A DNA stretch of 64,000 nucleotides from Ichthyophis bannanicus (GCA_033557465.1 CM066037.1:518126686-518190685); one strand, 5' to 3'. Numbered from the stretch's first letter, positions 51,249-61,390 are shown. Translations and numbers: made by a program. Notes: a model not told the origin generated them from the sequence alone.

Positions 51249-52040
51249 CTACTGTCTCCTCCTCGGGTAGTGTCTCTCGGAAGATCTTCCTCTGGGCTCG
51301 TCTTGCTTTTTCTTTTTCTTTTTATCCTCGCGGTCTTCGGAAAAATTCCCGTCCCGTGAGGAAGTACTGGTGCTTGTCCGATCAGAGTCATCAGAGCTAT
51401 CATCAAAATGAACCTTCTTCCGTGCGCCCCGTGCAAACTTCTGATTGGCATTGAGCCACGGATAAACGTACCCAACAGTATAATCAGAATTATCTTTAGC
51501 TAATTTTTTAGTCTTTTTTGCCATAACTTCCTGTCGCACCTGGTCCACCTTCTTCTGTATTTCAGCCTGTTTTAGAATAAATTGATCAGAGGTCTCAAAT
51601 TCTCTTATTGTATCTCGAAGCTTATCAACTTCAACAGTCATCCTTTGGACTTCCGATTTTGTATGCTCTATTATCAGGATCATCAGATCCAAAGAGCATT
51701 TGTTCAACACACTATTCCATTTTCCAATAAAGGTTGCATCGATGTTAGGTAAACGCGGTTCCTTGTAAACGCGCAGACCCCGAGGGATCTGCTGTCGATT
51801 AACATATTCTATCAAAGATAAGCGATGCAGGTCAGCTCTTACACAACACGTTTTTGTCTGTAAATACGTGTCCCAAGAACTGTCTAGGTAACCCGGTGGA
51901 GTTTGTGAAGCTGACGCATCCCTGGCAAAGGGAGTTTTTTCCTTGACTATTCCAGCAACATAGTCCTGTGGGAAACTCAAAGTTTCTCTCCAGCCTGTTT
52001 GACCCTCCATGTGGGGTTGAAACCTACGATATACGGTCAC
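51249..52040 (-). CDS. PLE coiled-coil/basic ORF
   Basis: An open frame of 263 codons starting inside the upstream pseudo-LTR. Residues about 130-175 form a likely coiled coil (LIIEHTKSEVQRMTVEVDKL). The C-terminal 60 residues are Ser/Asp/Lys/Arg-rich with DDSSDDSDRTSTSTSS and KKKKKK. It overlaps or abuts the next ORF in a different frame. A role in RNA binding or nuclear targeting is inference. It could instead be the true N-terminus of the RT protein joined by frameshift. Confidence 0.65.
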   Translation of the reverse strand: MTVYRRFQPHMEGQTGWRETLSFPQDYVAGIVKEKTPFARDASASQTPPGYLDSSWDTYLQTKTCCVRADLHRLSLIEYVNRQQIPRGLRVYKEPRLPNIDATFIGKWNSVLNKCSLDLMILIIEHTKSEVQRMTVEVDKLRDTIREFETSDQFILKQAEIQKKVDQVRQEVMAKKTKKLAKDNSDYTVGYVYPWLNANQKFARGARKKVHFDDSSDDSDRTSTSTSSRDGNFSEDREDKKKKKKQDEPRGRSSERHYPRRRQ

Positions 52041-52809
52041 TATTCACCAAGCAAATCACTCTTGAACTAGTAAACACCAATTTTATGCTTGGACTTTCAC
52101 CCGATAGGAACTAATAAATTACTAATTATAGGCACATAGGTCTCAGTAGAAATTCTGCAGTTTGAAACAAAGGTTGGAAATCAACACCTTTGTTGTTCTG
52201 CAATTCACATCAACGACCCAAATCACTGTGCCTTTGATAGTAATTTATGTAATTTTTATGTAATTTGTTCCATCCTCTTTCTTCTTGTATTATGTTCACT
52301 TCATGTACTATTCCTTTTCAATTTTTATTTTTTTGTTCTTTTGTTAAGTTCAATCTATTCGTTTCTACTTCCAAATTTCAAAACAATGTCCCATGCACGT
52401 AGCTATTGCAGAATCATCCAAATCGCTTCCTCAGATGCAGTAATGTTCATGCAGTTAAAGTCATTGAAAGATGTGAAAAATCATTCATCCCCTAAAATTA
52501 TACAAATACTCAACTTAAAAACCACATCTCTACAATCGAACCACTTATCTTCTCCAGAACTTCAGTCGTTCAATTTTCTTGCAAGTGATTTGGGGAACAG
52601 TATGGTGATGGTTTTTAAAGAAAGTGGGATTAATAGTTTCATGAAGTTTGTATGTTTTTCAGAAGAGTCCCTGGTGCGTGTGAGCACTCCCCTGAGGAAA
52701 CATATTGAGTGAAACGCTTGGGCGCCTTAGATGAACGGCGTTGGGACTTCTGCAATAACCGCCAATAGTGGCATTTCTCCTCACTTGCAAGAAAATTGAA
52801 TGACTGAAG
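52027..52809 (-). repeat. Upstream pseudo-LTR with inverted segment
   Basis: 52027-52588 is the direct repeat of 47954-48515. 52589-52809 is the inverted repeat of 48488-48707, giving terminal complementary 26-mers at 52563-52588 and 52783-52808. Family-2 DIRS sequence starts at 52810. Confidence 0.88.
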
Positions 52810-53455
52810 GCCACCAAGGCCTCAAGCTGAATCTGCGGGCAGAGGTGAGCACCATCAGGAAGATGGCCTTCCAGGATAGAAAATGCAAATGGCAGATAGT
52901 CAGAGGTTCAAAAAGGCAGCTTGGTGAGCTTGTGTAAGAGCCATGTTGAGATCCCATTCCACCGGAGGTGGGCGGATGGGAGGCTTAGAGAGCAGCAAGC
53001 CCCGCATAAATCAGGTAATGAGGGGCTGTGCAGAAAGAGGTTTTCCCTCTATGAAGTGATGATGTGACAAGAGTGCTCTCAGGTGCACCCTGATGGAAAT
53101 GGACTTGAGTCCAATCTGCAAAAGGTGGAGTAACTACTGCAGCACCATGTGCACATGGCAAAAGAACGGGTCTACCCATTGCTCTGCACACCATACCGAG
53201 AATCTGCGCCACTTGAAGGCATAGGTCCGTCTCATGGATTCTTATGAGAAGCCAAGAGGACTTCCTCCACCTCCCTTGGAAGGTTGAAAGGTGCTAAGGT
53301 GACCCACTCAACAACCATGCTGTTAATGACAGAGACCCCAGGTTGGGGTGAAGAAGTGAGCCTTCCTCATGGGTCAATAGCCTCAGGGCGTTCCCCAGAG
53401 GGACCGGGAGCTCAGTCGACAGGCGGAGCAACAGGGGGAACCAAGGCTGCCTGGG
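52810..53455 (-). pseudogene. Family-2 DIRS recombinase fragment
   Basis: The minus-strand reading ends with HLHFLSWKAIFLMVLTSARRFSL, the segment with the catalytic Arg (SARR), equivalent to YLSWKVAFLVALISA in copy 1. Earlier parts (HQGAPESTLVTSSL region) are decayed. The His/Arg box and Tyr are cut away at the PLE junction. Confidence 0.65.
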
Positions 53456-55204
53456 TCACCATGGGGCCACCCGGATCATGGAGGCCTTGTCCCACAGAAC
53501 ATTGAAGAGGGTTCTAGCGATTAGTGGTGTGGGAGGAAAGGCATACAGAAAGCCCTCTGACCACGAGATGAGGAAGCGTCCACCACTATCCGGGACAAAT
53601 GAAGTTGGGGACAGCAGAAGCGGGGCAGGTGAGCATTGGCTGGGCTGGCAAAGAGGTCGAGACTTGGGGTTCCCCAAAGTCGGAACAGCTGTTGTGCCAC
53701 CATGGGGGGGGGGGTGTCTAGACACCTTTTGTGCAGCTGGAGGACCCTGCTCAGCCTGTCTGCTAGGGCATTGTCTTGGCCTGAAAGGTATACTGCCCTG
53801 AGAGCATTTCCTGACCAATCGCGTATAAGCAAAGGTCTACTGTCTCTTGGCAGAGATGCTGAGACCCTGTCTCCACCCCCCCCCCCACTTGTTCAGGTAG
53901 AACATCGCAACCTGATTGTCCATTTGGACAAGCACCAACTAGTTCTGCAGGCAGCGGTGAAAGGCTTTCATTGCTAGAAAAATGGCCTTGAACTCCAGGA
54001 GGTTGATCTGCTACTGACTCTCCATTGGGGACCAGTTGCCCTGCGTGCGTAGTTCCTTGCAGTGGGCACCCCTGCCCAGTAGGGACGTGTCTGTGGTGGG
54101 GACTTCTGGGGGTTTGGGGCTGGAAGGGCATGCCTTCAGGAGGTGCTGTGCATGCTGCCACCAGTTGAGCAACTCTGCTAGTTGTCGGGACACATATCTG
54201 GTCCTGGAGTCAGCCTGTGGCTTGTGTCCACTGTGAGCAGAGGCACTGCTGAGCTGTCCACATCTGCAGGGAGGCATTGGGGACCACATGGACTGTGGAT
54301 GGATGTGGCCTAGGAGGAGGAGCATGGACCGCACTGACACAGTGGGATGGCGCTGCACCTCGGTGGCCAGGACCCTGAAGCGATCTGCCTTGTCCAGAGA
54401 GAGGAAGGCCCTGGACTGAAGAGTGTCCAGATGAGCTCCTATGAACTCCAGATCCTGTGTTGGAGTGAGGTGAGATTTGGAGTGGTTTATCATGAACCCC
54501 AAATGCTGCAGGACCTTGATGGTGTGAGCCGTGGCCTGATGAACCTTGGTGGCCCTTTCACGAGCCAGTCATCCAGGTAAAAGACAACAAAGGCCCCTTG
54601 GCGATGGAGATAGGCGGCCACCACTGCCAGGCATTTGGTGAAGACTCTTGGTGCAGAGGCTAGGCCGAAGGGGAGTAACCTGTACTAGTAGTGGTCTCCC
54701 ACGACCATGAACCTCAGGTTCTGCCTGTGTCTGGGATGAAAATGATTCAAGTATAAGCATCCTTTAGGTCCAAGAAGTACAGATAGACAATCTCCCTGCT
54801 GGAGGTAGGGCAGCAATGTTCCACGGGAGAGCATTTTGAACTTCTCCCGCACTAGGAACTTGTTCAGGTTTCGAAAGTCCAGAAAGGCCTTAGGCCTCCT
54901 GTTCTTTTTGGGACCAGAAAGTACCTGGAGTAGAACTCCTTCCCTCTTAGGTGGTGGGGTACTGGCTCCACGGTCCTATCCCTGAGAAGCTCTGTAAGTT
55001 CCTGCAGTAGCAGGGCAGGGTGCAGGGTCCAAGTCGGCTCTCCTGGAAGGAAAGGGGGAGGCATCTGGTCCAAGTGAAGGAAGTAGCCTTCTCTGACCAC
55101 TTGAAGCACCTAGGTGTCTGTGGTGATGGCAGACCAGCGATGGGCAAAATGAATCAGATTCCCCTCCTGTTGGCAGCTGCTCCCCCATGGGTGGAGAGGC
55201 TATG
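53456..55204 (-). pseudogene. Family-2 DIRS RT/RNase H/methyltransferase
   Basis: Motifs across frames are EFYSRYFLVPKRTGGLRPF, LRFMVVGDHY, FYLDDWLV (catalytic YLDD preserved), HSKSHLTPTQDLEFIGAHLDT, TTDTSLLGRGAHC (RNase H first Asp), NDNQVAM-type and LSGQDNALADRLSR (RNase H end), then LDLFASPANAHLPRF and FLYAFPPTPL (methyltransferase-like end). Frameshifts inactivate it, but it keeps residues that copy 1 has lost. Confidence 0.8.
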
Positions 55205-55611
55205 CTCAGGGAGTCAAAACCCCAACCCAGCCTGGGCCGGAGCTGGTGTTTGGGGCTTGGAGCCCTTTGGCTTGCGTTGGCCCTTGCCCACTCCTTTGCC
55301 CTGTTGATCCTGCTGTGGGCTCTGAGGGCCTTGCATTGGGGATAGCCTCGATAGGGCTGGCCTTTCCTGTGGTAGGGAGGCCTTTTCCTAGCAGTTTTTT
55401 CTTGGGAAGGGTGGAGGTCTTCCTGGAGAGCAAGTCTTGGTGATGAACTCAGTCTCGATTTCTGTCGCCTTATCCTTCATCGGTTTGCCAAAGAGGTTTT
55501 CAACGAGGCAGGGGACGTCGAGGAGTTTTTCCTGGACCCATTGCTCCAGGTCCAATGCCTGGAGCCAGCCCTTGCATGGTTCGGAAGAATGTATCCTTGA
55601 AGGATACTACA
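55205..55611 (-). pseudogene. Family-2 DIRS gag fragment
   Basis: ALDLEQWVQEKLLDVPCLVE, NLFGKPMKDKATEIETEF and a Pro/Gln/Lys-rich tail are collinear with 35940-36455. The 5' part is replaced by the CR1. Confidence 0.7.
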
Positions 55612-58600
55612 AAAAGCAGAGAGGTTCCAAAAAAGAGTAAAGTAGCCCAAATGCCCTCGAGTATGGAGCAGACAGAACTTAAAGATCCCAAATTACCCAT
55701 GTCTACCAATAGCCAAATTAATATGAATAAAATACAGTCTCTAAAATGCTTGTATGCAAATGCTAGAAGTCTACAAAACAAGATGGGAGAGTTAGAATAT
55801 ATAGCACTAAACGAGAGGTTAGATATGATTGGAATATCAGAGACATGGTGGAAGGAGGACAACCAGTGGGACACTGTGATACCTGGGTACAAACTATATC
55901 GAAATGATAGAGCTGATCAAATTGGTGGAGGGGTTGCGCTCTATGTTAGAGAGGGCATTGAGTCAGAAAGGATTAAAGTTTTGCAAGAAACAAAATTTGC
56001 TGTAGAATCTCTATGGATTGAAATTCCATGTAAAAAGGGGAAGGCGATGGCAGTGGGGGTGTACTATCGTCCGCCTGGCCAGAATGAACAAATGGATGAT
56101 GAAATGCTCAAAGAAATCAAGGAAGCTAGCAAAAGTTACAGTGCAGTAATAATAATGGGTGATTTCAATTACCCCGGCATCGACTGGGTCAGTGTCACAA
56201 CAGGACATGCTAGGGAGATAAAGTTCCTAGATGAAATAAATGACTGCTTCTTGGAGCAGCTGGTTCATGAACCGACCAGAGGGGAAGCAATATTAGACCT
56301 AGTCCTTAGTGGAACACCAGATGTAGTGCAAGAGATAAGGGTGTTGGGGCCACTTGGCAATAGTGATCATAGCATGATCGCCTTTGATTTAATTAGTGGA
56401 GGAGGGATAGTAAGGAAATCCACAGTACTACCCTTTAACTTTCGAAAGGGAGACTATGATAGAATGAGGAAAACAGTTAAGAAAAAACTAAAAGGAGCAG
56501 TTGCAAAGGTTAAAGACGTACATCAAGCTTGGGTGTTGTTGAAAAATACTATCTTGGAAGCCCTGACCAGCTGTATTCCACGCTTTAAGAAAAGTGGAAG
56601 GAAGTCCAAGAAATTGCCAGCATGGTTTAAAGCTGAGGTCAGAGAGGCTGTTGTTGCCAAAAAAGCATCTTTCAAGAAATGGAAAAAAGAGCCAAATGAT
56701 GAAACCTGGAAACAGCACAAGCACTGGCAAGTCAAATGCAAGGCATTGATAAGGCAGGCAAAGAGAGAATTTGAGAAGAAGCTTGCTGCGGAAGCAAAAA
56801 CGCGAAATAAAGACCTTTTCAAGTACATTCGTAGCAAAAAACCCGTGAGAGAGTCAGTTGGTCCATTAGATGATAAAGGGGTTAAAGGAGCACTAAGAGG
56901 CGACAAGGCGATAGCGGAGAGACTGAATGAATTCTTTGCTTCGGTCTTTACTGAGGAAGATGTAGGGATGTTACCCACGACTGAAGTGGTATTTAAAGGT
57001 GTGGAAGAATTGAAGGAAATATCGATACATCGGGAAGATGTCTTACAACTATTAGATAAACTGAAGAGTAGCAAATCACCTGGGCCGGATGGTATACATC
57101 CAAGGGTGTTGAAAGAACTGAAATTTGAGATTGCAGACCTGCTATCAGTAATCTGTGAACTATCATTAAAATCATCTCTAATACCTGAGGATTGGAGGAT
57201 CGCCAATGTAACACCAATTTTTAAAAAGGGTTCGAGGGGTGATCCGGGAAACTACAGACCGGTGAGCCTGACATCAGTACCGGGAAAAATGGTAGAAACC
57301 ATCATAAAGAATAAAATTACTCAGCATATAGATAGTCATGACCTAATGGGAGACAGCCAACATGGCTTTAGACAAGGAAGATCTTGTCTTACTAATCTGT
57401 TATGTTTTTTTGAAGGAGTGAATAAACAGGTGGACAAAGGTGAGTCGGTTGATATTGTGTATCTGGACTTTCAGAAAGCCTTTGACAAGGTCCCTCATGA
57501 GAGACTTTTGGCAAAACTAAAGAGTCATGGGATAGGAGGCAGTGTACTACTGTGGATCAGGAACTGGTTAAAAGATAGAAAGCAGAGGGTAGGGCTAAAT
57601 GGCCAATTTTCCCAATGGAGAAAGGTGAATAGTGGTGTACCCCAGGGATCTGTGCTGGGTCCGCTGCTTTTTGACATATTCATAAATGACCTGGAAAGTG
57701 GAATAACGAGTGAGGTTATCAAATTTGCTGATGACACAAAACTATTTAAAGTTGTTAAAACCCAGGAGGATTGTGGAAAATTGCAAGAGGATCTTGATAA
57801 ATTGGAAGACTGGGCATCAAAATGGCAGATGAAATTTAATGTGGAGAAGTGCAAGGTTATGCACCTAGGGAAGAACAACCCAAACTATGGTTACACGATG
57901 CAAGTTTCCACATTAGGAACCACCACCCAAGAAAAAGATTTAGGCGTCCTTGTGGATACCATGTTAAAACCCTCGGCCCAGTGTGCAGCGGCGGCCAAGA
58001 GAGCAAATAGAATGCTAGGTATGATAAGGAAAGGAATGGAAAATAAAACAAAAGATATTATAATGCCTCTATATCGTTCCATGGTGAGACCGCACCTTGA
58101 ATATTGTGTGCAATTCTGGTCGCCATATCTTAAAAAGGATATAGCAATTTTAGAAAAGGTTCAGAGAAGAGCCACCAAAATGGTAAAGGGGATGGAAGGC
58201 TACTCCTATGAAGAAAGGCTAAAAAGGTTGGGGCTCTTTAACCTGGAAAAGAGACGGCTGAGGGGAGATATGATAGAAGTCTATAAATTAATGAACGGAG
58301 TGGAACGGGTAAACGTAGATCGATTGTTTACCTTATCAGAATATAGAAAGACTAGGGGACATGCAATGAAGCTACAGGGTAAACTATTTAAGACTAATAA
58401 AAGAAAATATTTTTTCACTCAACGTGTAATCAAACTCTGGAATTTGTTACCGGAGGATGTAGTAAAGGCTGTTAGTGTAGCTGGGTTTAAAAAAGGTTTG
58501 GACAAGTTCCTGGAGGAAAGGTCCATAAACCATTATTAAGAAGGGACCCAGGATATCAATGCTTGAACCAATACAAGCATTGTGGAACCTGTGTCCCTTG

Positions 58601-58716
58601 GGGAAACTGCTAGGTACGTATGACCTAGATTGGCCACTGTTGGAAACAGAATACTGGGCTTGATGGACCTTGGTCTGACCCAGTATGGCATATCTTATGT
58701 TCTTATGTTCTTATGT
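55612..58716 (+). mobile_element. CR1-like LINE with nearly complete ORF2
   Basis: Carries an uninterrupted EN-RT frame and a 3' UTR ending in TTATGTTC octamers (58693-58715). ORF1 and the 5' UTR are missing, so the copy is 5'-truncated at about 55612, inside a family-2 DIRS. The other CR1 copies at 39958 and 44816 belong to the same subfamily. Confidence 0.92.
55651..58539 (+). CDS. CR1-like endonuclease-reverse transcriptase (ORF2p)
   Basis: Intact frame of 963 codons from 55651; it stays open from 55555 through DIRS-derived sequence. The APE-type endonuclease includes KCLYANARSLQNKM, GISETWW, GGGVALYVREG, VGVYYRPPGQ, MGDFNYPGIDW and GNSDHSMI (catalytic His). RT motifs are SKSPGPDGIHPRVLKEL, NYRPVSLTSVPGKMVE, HGFRQGRSCLTNLL, VYLDFQKAFDKVPHERL, SGVPQGSVLGPLLFDIFIND, FADDTKLFKVV (catalytic FADD) and the C-terminal RPHLEYCVQFWSPY. 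It nicks chromosomal DNA and copies LINE RNA at the nick. The true initiator is unknown because the 5' end is missing. Confidence 0.93.
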   Translation: MPSSMEQTELKDPKLPMSTNSQINMNKIQSLKCLYANARSLQNKMGELEYIALNERLDMIGISETWWKEDNQWDTVIPGYKLYRNDRADQIGGGVALYVREGIESERIKVLQETKFAVESLWIEIPCKKGKAMAVGVYYRPPGQNEQMDDEMLKEIKEASKSYSAVIIMGDFNYPGIDWVSVTTGHAREIKFLDEINDCFLEQLVHEPTRGEAILDLVLSGTPDVVQEIRVLGPLGNSDHSMIAFDLISGGGIVRKSTVLPFNFRKGDYDRMRKTVKKKLKGAVAKVKDVHQAWVLLKNTILEALTSCIPRFKKSGRKSKKLPAWFKAEVREAVVAKKASFKKWKKEPNDETWKQHKHWQVKCKALIRQAKREFEKKLAAEAKTRNKDLFKYIRSKKPVRESVGPLDDKGVKGALRGDKAIAERLNEFFASVFTEEDVGMLPTTEVVFKGVEELKEISIHREDVLQLLDKLKSSKSPGPDGIHPRVLKELKFEIADLLSVICELSLKSSLIPEDWRIANVTPIFKKGSRGDPGNYRPVSLTSVPGKMVETIIKNKITQHIDSHDLMGDSQHGFRQGRSCLTNLLCFFEGVNKQVDKGESVDIVYLDFQKAFDKVPHERLLAKLKSHGIGGSVLLWIRNWLKDRKQRVGLNGQFSQWRKVNSGVPQGSVLGPLLFDIFINDLESGITSEVIKFADDTKLFKVVKTQEDCGKLQEDLDKLEDWASKWQMKFNVEKCKVMHLGKNNPNYGYTMQVSTLGTTTQEKDLGVLVDTMLKPSAQCAAAAKRANRMLGMIRKGMENKTKDIIMPLYRSMVRPHLEYCVQFWSPYLKKDIAILEKVQRRATKMVKGMEGYSYEERLKRLGLFNLEKRRLRGDMIEVYKLMNGVERVNVDRLFTLSEYRKTRGHAMKLQGKLFKTNKRKYFFTQRVIKLWNLLPEDVVKAVSVAGFKKGLDKFLEERSINHY

Positions 58717-58835
58717 GGTGGCCACCCTCACGTTCGAGTCAAAGCCATTGTAGGCGGCTCGAGACATGTACAGTACTTCGAGCACTCTATGACACATTTT
58801 GTGAGGGTTTGGAATCGCTGGAGGTGATCTCCACT
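58717..58835 (+). pseudogene. DIRS G recombinase, continuation
   Basis: Resumes VVATL after the inserted block, followed by an EHSMTHFVRVWNRW equivalent of STSLAYVRVWRVF. GGTGGCCACCCT at 58717-58728 repeats 45934-45945. Confidence 0.65.
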
Positions 58836-59257
58836 GAGATCAGCCGAGAAACCTGCTTGTTCTTCTGCTAGGTCTCAGAGATACATACCAATGTACAGCT
58901 GATATGCTTGTATTTGGCTTGTATTCGCCCCAGTAACATTTGCATCCGAGGGTGTGGGGCTCCCTGTCCGGGGGCATGGAAGAGTGAGTTTTCGGGCTCT
59001 TCTTCCGGAAGCCGGGGCCCTGCTGGACCCGGTACATGGTGTCCAGGCGTCTGCTAACTACTGGCACAGAGGTCAATGTCTCTCACATTCGAAGGGGTCT
59101 TCGCCTGAGTATGACGGGGATGGGGACCATCAGGGCATTCTTAGGTGGAGCCTCATACTAAAGGATTTAGAGCTCCTCTGTGTGAGGGTCCTCTTCCAAC
59201 TCCGTCGTGAGAGACAAGGCCTTTGCCATGTCCGAGACAAAGAAAACTTTGTACTAA
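58836..59257 (-). pseudogene. Possible DIRS gag fragment
   Basis: On the minus strand DMAKALSLTTELEEDPHTEE and further open pieces (for example 59076-58840) resemble a Gag N-terminal region, with no clear match inside the window. Assignment is tentative. Confidence 0.3.
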
Positions 59258-59333
59258 AAAGCAATAAAAAACAATAAGAGACAGCATATAAAATAGTAGA
59301 TAAGACATTACCAATGAATCTGTACACATTTAA

Positions 59334-59613
59334 ACGTGGGCCCAATACGGGGGAGAATTGTATTCTTTAATAAAATCGTGCACAAAACAAATGTTGTCTG
59401 AAGCTGAAACACATTGTGTTTGCAACCTCAAAAACGCAGTATATAAAATGTACTGCAAAAAAAACTTTTCAACCCTACAATTTTAACGTGGGCCCAATAG
59501 GGGGGAATTATATTCTGCACTAAACCAACGTTATCCAAAATGAAGCACAGTGTATTGCAACCGCAACCCGCGGTATATAGAAGGTACAGATAAAAAACCT
59601 TTCAACCCTACGT
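59334..59613 (+). repeat. Tandem duplicate of about 150 bp
   Basis: Both units start ACGTGGGCCCAATA and end CTTTTCAACCCTAC / CCTTTCAACCCTAC. They have diverged by indels. Confidence 0.8.
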
Positions 59614-60241
59614 GCAAATTTATAATGGCGGCAGGATTTGTACAGATTCATTGGTAATGTCTTATCTACTATTTTATATGCTGTCTCTTATTGTTTTTTA
59701 TTGCTTTTTAGTAGAGCTTCTGGCTTCCTCCTGCTACCATAATTCTCAAGTATAAGTTTTTCTTCATGTATTTTATTGAAGTTTTTTCATGTCCTGTCCT
59801 GTTCTCCTCATTGCCTATTCCACCTTCTTTTTCTTTTTCTTTTTTACTTTGGATTAAAAATATAGAATCAAGTTACAAGTTTTAATTATCCTATTTTTAA
59901 TTATCCTGTTTTTTTGTCTTCCTAGCAATGTTTTTCAGATTTTACTTCATTAATGTGGTGTAATACTTTTTAGAGTCCATAACAGAGGTTGGTAATTTAA
60001 TTTCTTTTATATTTTTATGTATGTATATGATTTTATGATGGATTAGTACCTTCGAGCACATTTATTTATTTATTTCACATTATTTATTGATTTTACGATA
60101 TTATAATTTGTATGGTTTTGATGTTTTTATTGGTGTTTAAGTATTGATATGCATGACGTTGTTTTACAAGTTTGTTAGTCTGTTCCTTTATGTTTTTAAT
60201 GTATGTTAATGGTTGTTGTTTATGATTTTAGTTTTGTGCCT

Positions 60242-60290
60242 GGCCAGCCCCTGATGAAGGGTGACGAAACACGGCCTGTGTCGGGCGGCC
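60242..60290 (+). ncRNA. Hammerhead ribozyme motif
   Basis: Core CTGATGA (60251-60257) and GAAA (60266-60269) lie around a weak stem II. Stem III is CAC/GTG with a 5-nt loop. The cleavage triplet is GTC (60280-60282). Stem I pairs GGCC-A-GCCC with GGGCGGCC (8 bp, one bulge). All invariant core residues are present, but stem II (AGGGTGAC) hardly pairs, which would reduce activity. Confidence 0.6.
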
Positions 60291-60489
60291 AAAGGGTTAA
60301 TAAAGGACTCTGTCTTTCCATCCACTCACGCTTCAGGTTGGTTCGTTCTTGTTTCTGCGTGAATTCTGCTTCCTAGTGTCGCACGTGTTGAGTACCAGAG
60401 TCTCCAGGATTCCAGAAATCTCAACTCCCACATTACTCAATGGTAGTGAAATCGGCAATGCATCGAATAGAGGTCCAAAAAACACTCTT

Positions 60490-61205
60490 TGGTTCCACTG
60501 GAATGAGAATTGAGAACACTTGATGGTTTTGCAAGACACTGCTTCCAGGCATGCATGCTAGCTTCCAGAATTAACTCCTACGCGCTCTATATGGGCATGT
60601 TCTTAAAGTACATCAACAGGAATGTGGACGCCTTTACTCCTTTGATCTTAGATGACAAGCGGACTGCTTACGAAGCACTCATCCAACATACAGTAGCCAA
60701 AACACATCCAAATTTCTCACAAGAGCATCTTTTGATGCCTTTGAATCTACCAGTAGAGCATCTTCTATCTGCATTGGAGCTTGCAGGGTGGCTTGGCTAC
60801 AAGCCTCAGACCTAGAGCAATGGGTACAGGATAATTAGCCAACATTCTCTGTACAGGAGAGAATCTATTCAGTAAGGGCAGGAGAGATAGAGACCGATCT
60901 CACCTTAAAGCATCTCTCCAGAAAAACTGCTGATCCTCTTTTTGGGGTAGAAAAGCTTTTTAGTGATTGATTTCTTCTTAAAGGGATGTACTATCCTTCC
61001 TATATACCTTCTACTCCCTACTATCCTCGGCAGCCTCAACAGAGGCAACAGGGTTCTCGCCAGCAGAAAACGCCTAAGGCTGCCAAACCTCAGCCACCGG
61101 TGCAGACTCATCCTGCACCTGGAGTTTGACTCTTTCATGCAGAGCATTGCCATTCTGCCTCTTGTCGGGACCCCATCCCCTTCACATAGCAGGCAGACTT
61201 TGCTA
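60490..61205 (+). pseudogene. DIRS-type gag fragment
   Basis: The 101-codon frame 60510-60815 (GFARHCFQACMLASRINSYAL, DDKRTAYEALIQHTVAKTHP) is followed in other frames by AGEIETDLTLKHLSRKTADPLFG and a Pro/Gln/Tyr-rich tail (YYPRQPQQRQQGSRQQ) typical of Gag C-termini. It is close in style to the third-family Gag at 24420-26190. It is cut at 61206 by the left tip of DIRS E. Confidence 0.55.
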
Positions 61206-61390
61206 TTTCCTTATCGTTCCTCCAGCTTAGTCCTCCACGTATGGGTAGTGCACCACCTCCTGCAGCATGAAGACTGGACCAATCAAATTTCAGCACCACT
61301 GGATACAGCATACCAGCCATTCCTTCAACTCCAGTGTGTCCAGTCTTCATGCAGCAGGAAGATGTTAGTGAGCCGGGCTGGGCTCACTAG
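61206..61390 (+). repeat. Left ITR of DIRS E with internal hairpin
   Basis: Arms 61257-61279 (GCATGAAGACTGGAC) and 61338-61359 (GTCCAGTCTTCATGC) are complementary. Relative to C both arms carry the matching base change. Confidence 0.85.

Larger units (their letters stand above)
47954..52809 (-). mobile_element. Penelope-like element with pseudo-LTRs
   Basis: A 562-bp direct repeat (47954-48515 and 52027-52588) brackets the coding part. In element orientation the order is a coiled-coil ORF, a second ORF, RT and a GIY-YIG nuclease. The upstream end also carries an inverted copy (52589-52809) of 48488-48707, typical of the complex ends of PLEs. Lesions are a TGA before the RT, an 8-bp tandem duplication at the end of RT, and a frame change between the first two ORFs. 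Confidence 0.92.
52810..55611 (-). mobile_element. DIRS element, family 2, copy 2
   Basis: A minus-strand relative of 35940-39330 with gag (55611-55205), RT/RNase H (55190-53820), methyltransferase-like end (53818-53456) and partial recombinase (53210-52810). It is cut on the right by a CR1 and on the left by the PLE, so no ends remain. Confidence 0.82.
59258..60335 (+). mobile_element. Non-coding hammerhead-bearing repeat, PLE pseudo-LTR-like
   Basis: It contains a roughly 70-bp inverted repeat (59258-59328 and 59636-59707), a tandem pair of about 150 bp (59334-59613) inside it, AT-rich sequence and a type I hammerhead motif (60242-60290). It ends near GGGTTAATAAAGGAC. Inverted tips plus hammerhead fit a PLE terminal repeat, but there is no coding sequence to confirm this. 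Confidence 0.55.

Noticed and set aside
55555..55650. N-terminal extension of the CR1 frame
   Set aside because: Sequence up to about 55611 is antisense DIRS gag. The open reading is a chance fusion at the insertion junction.
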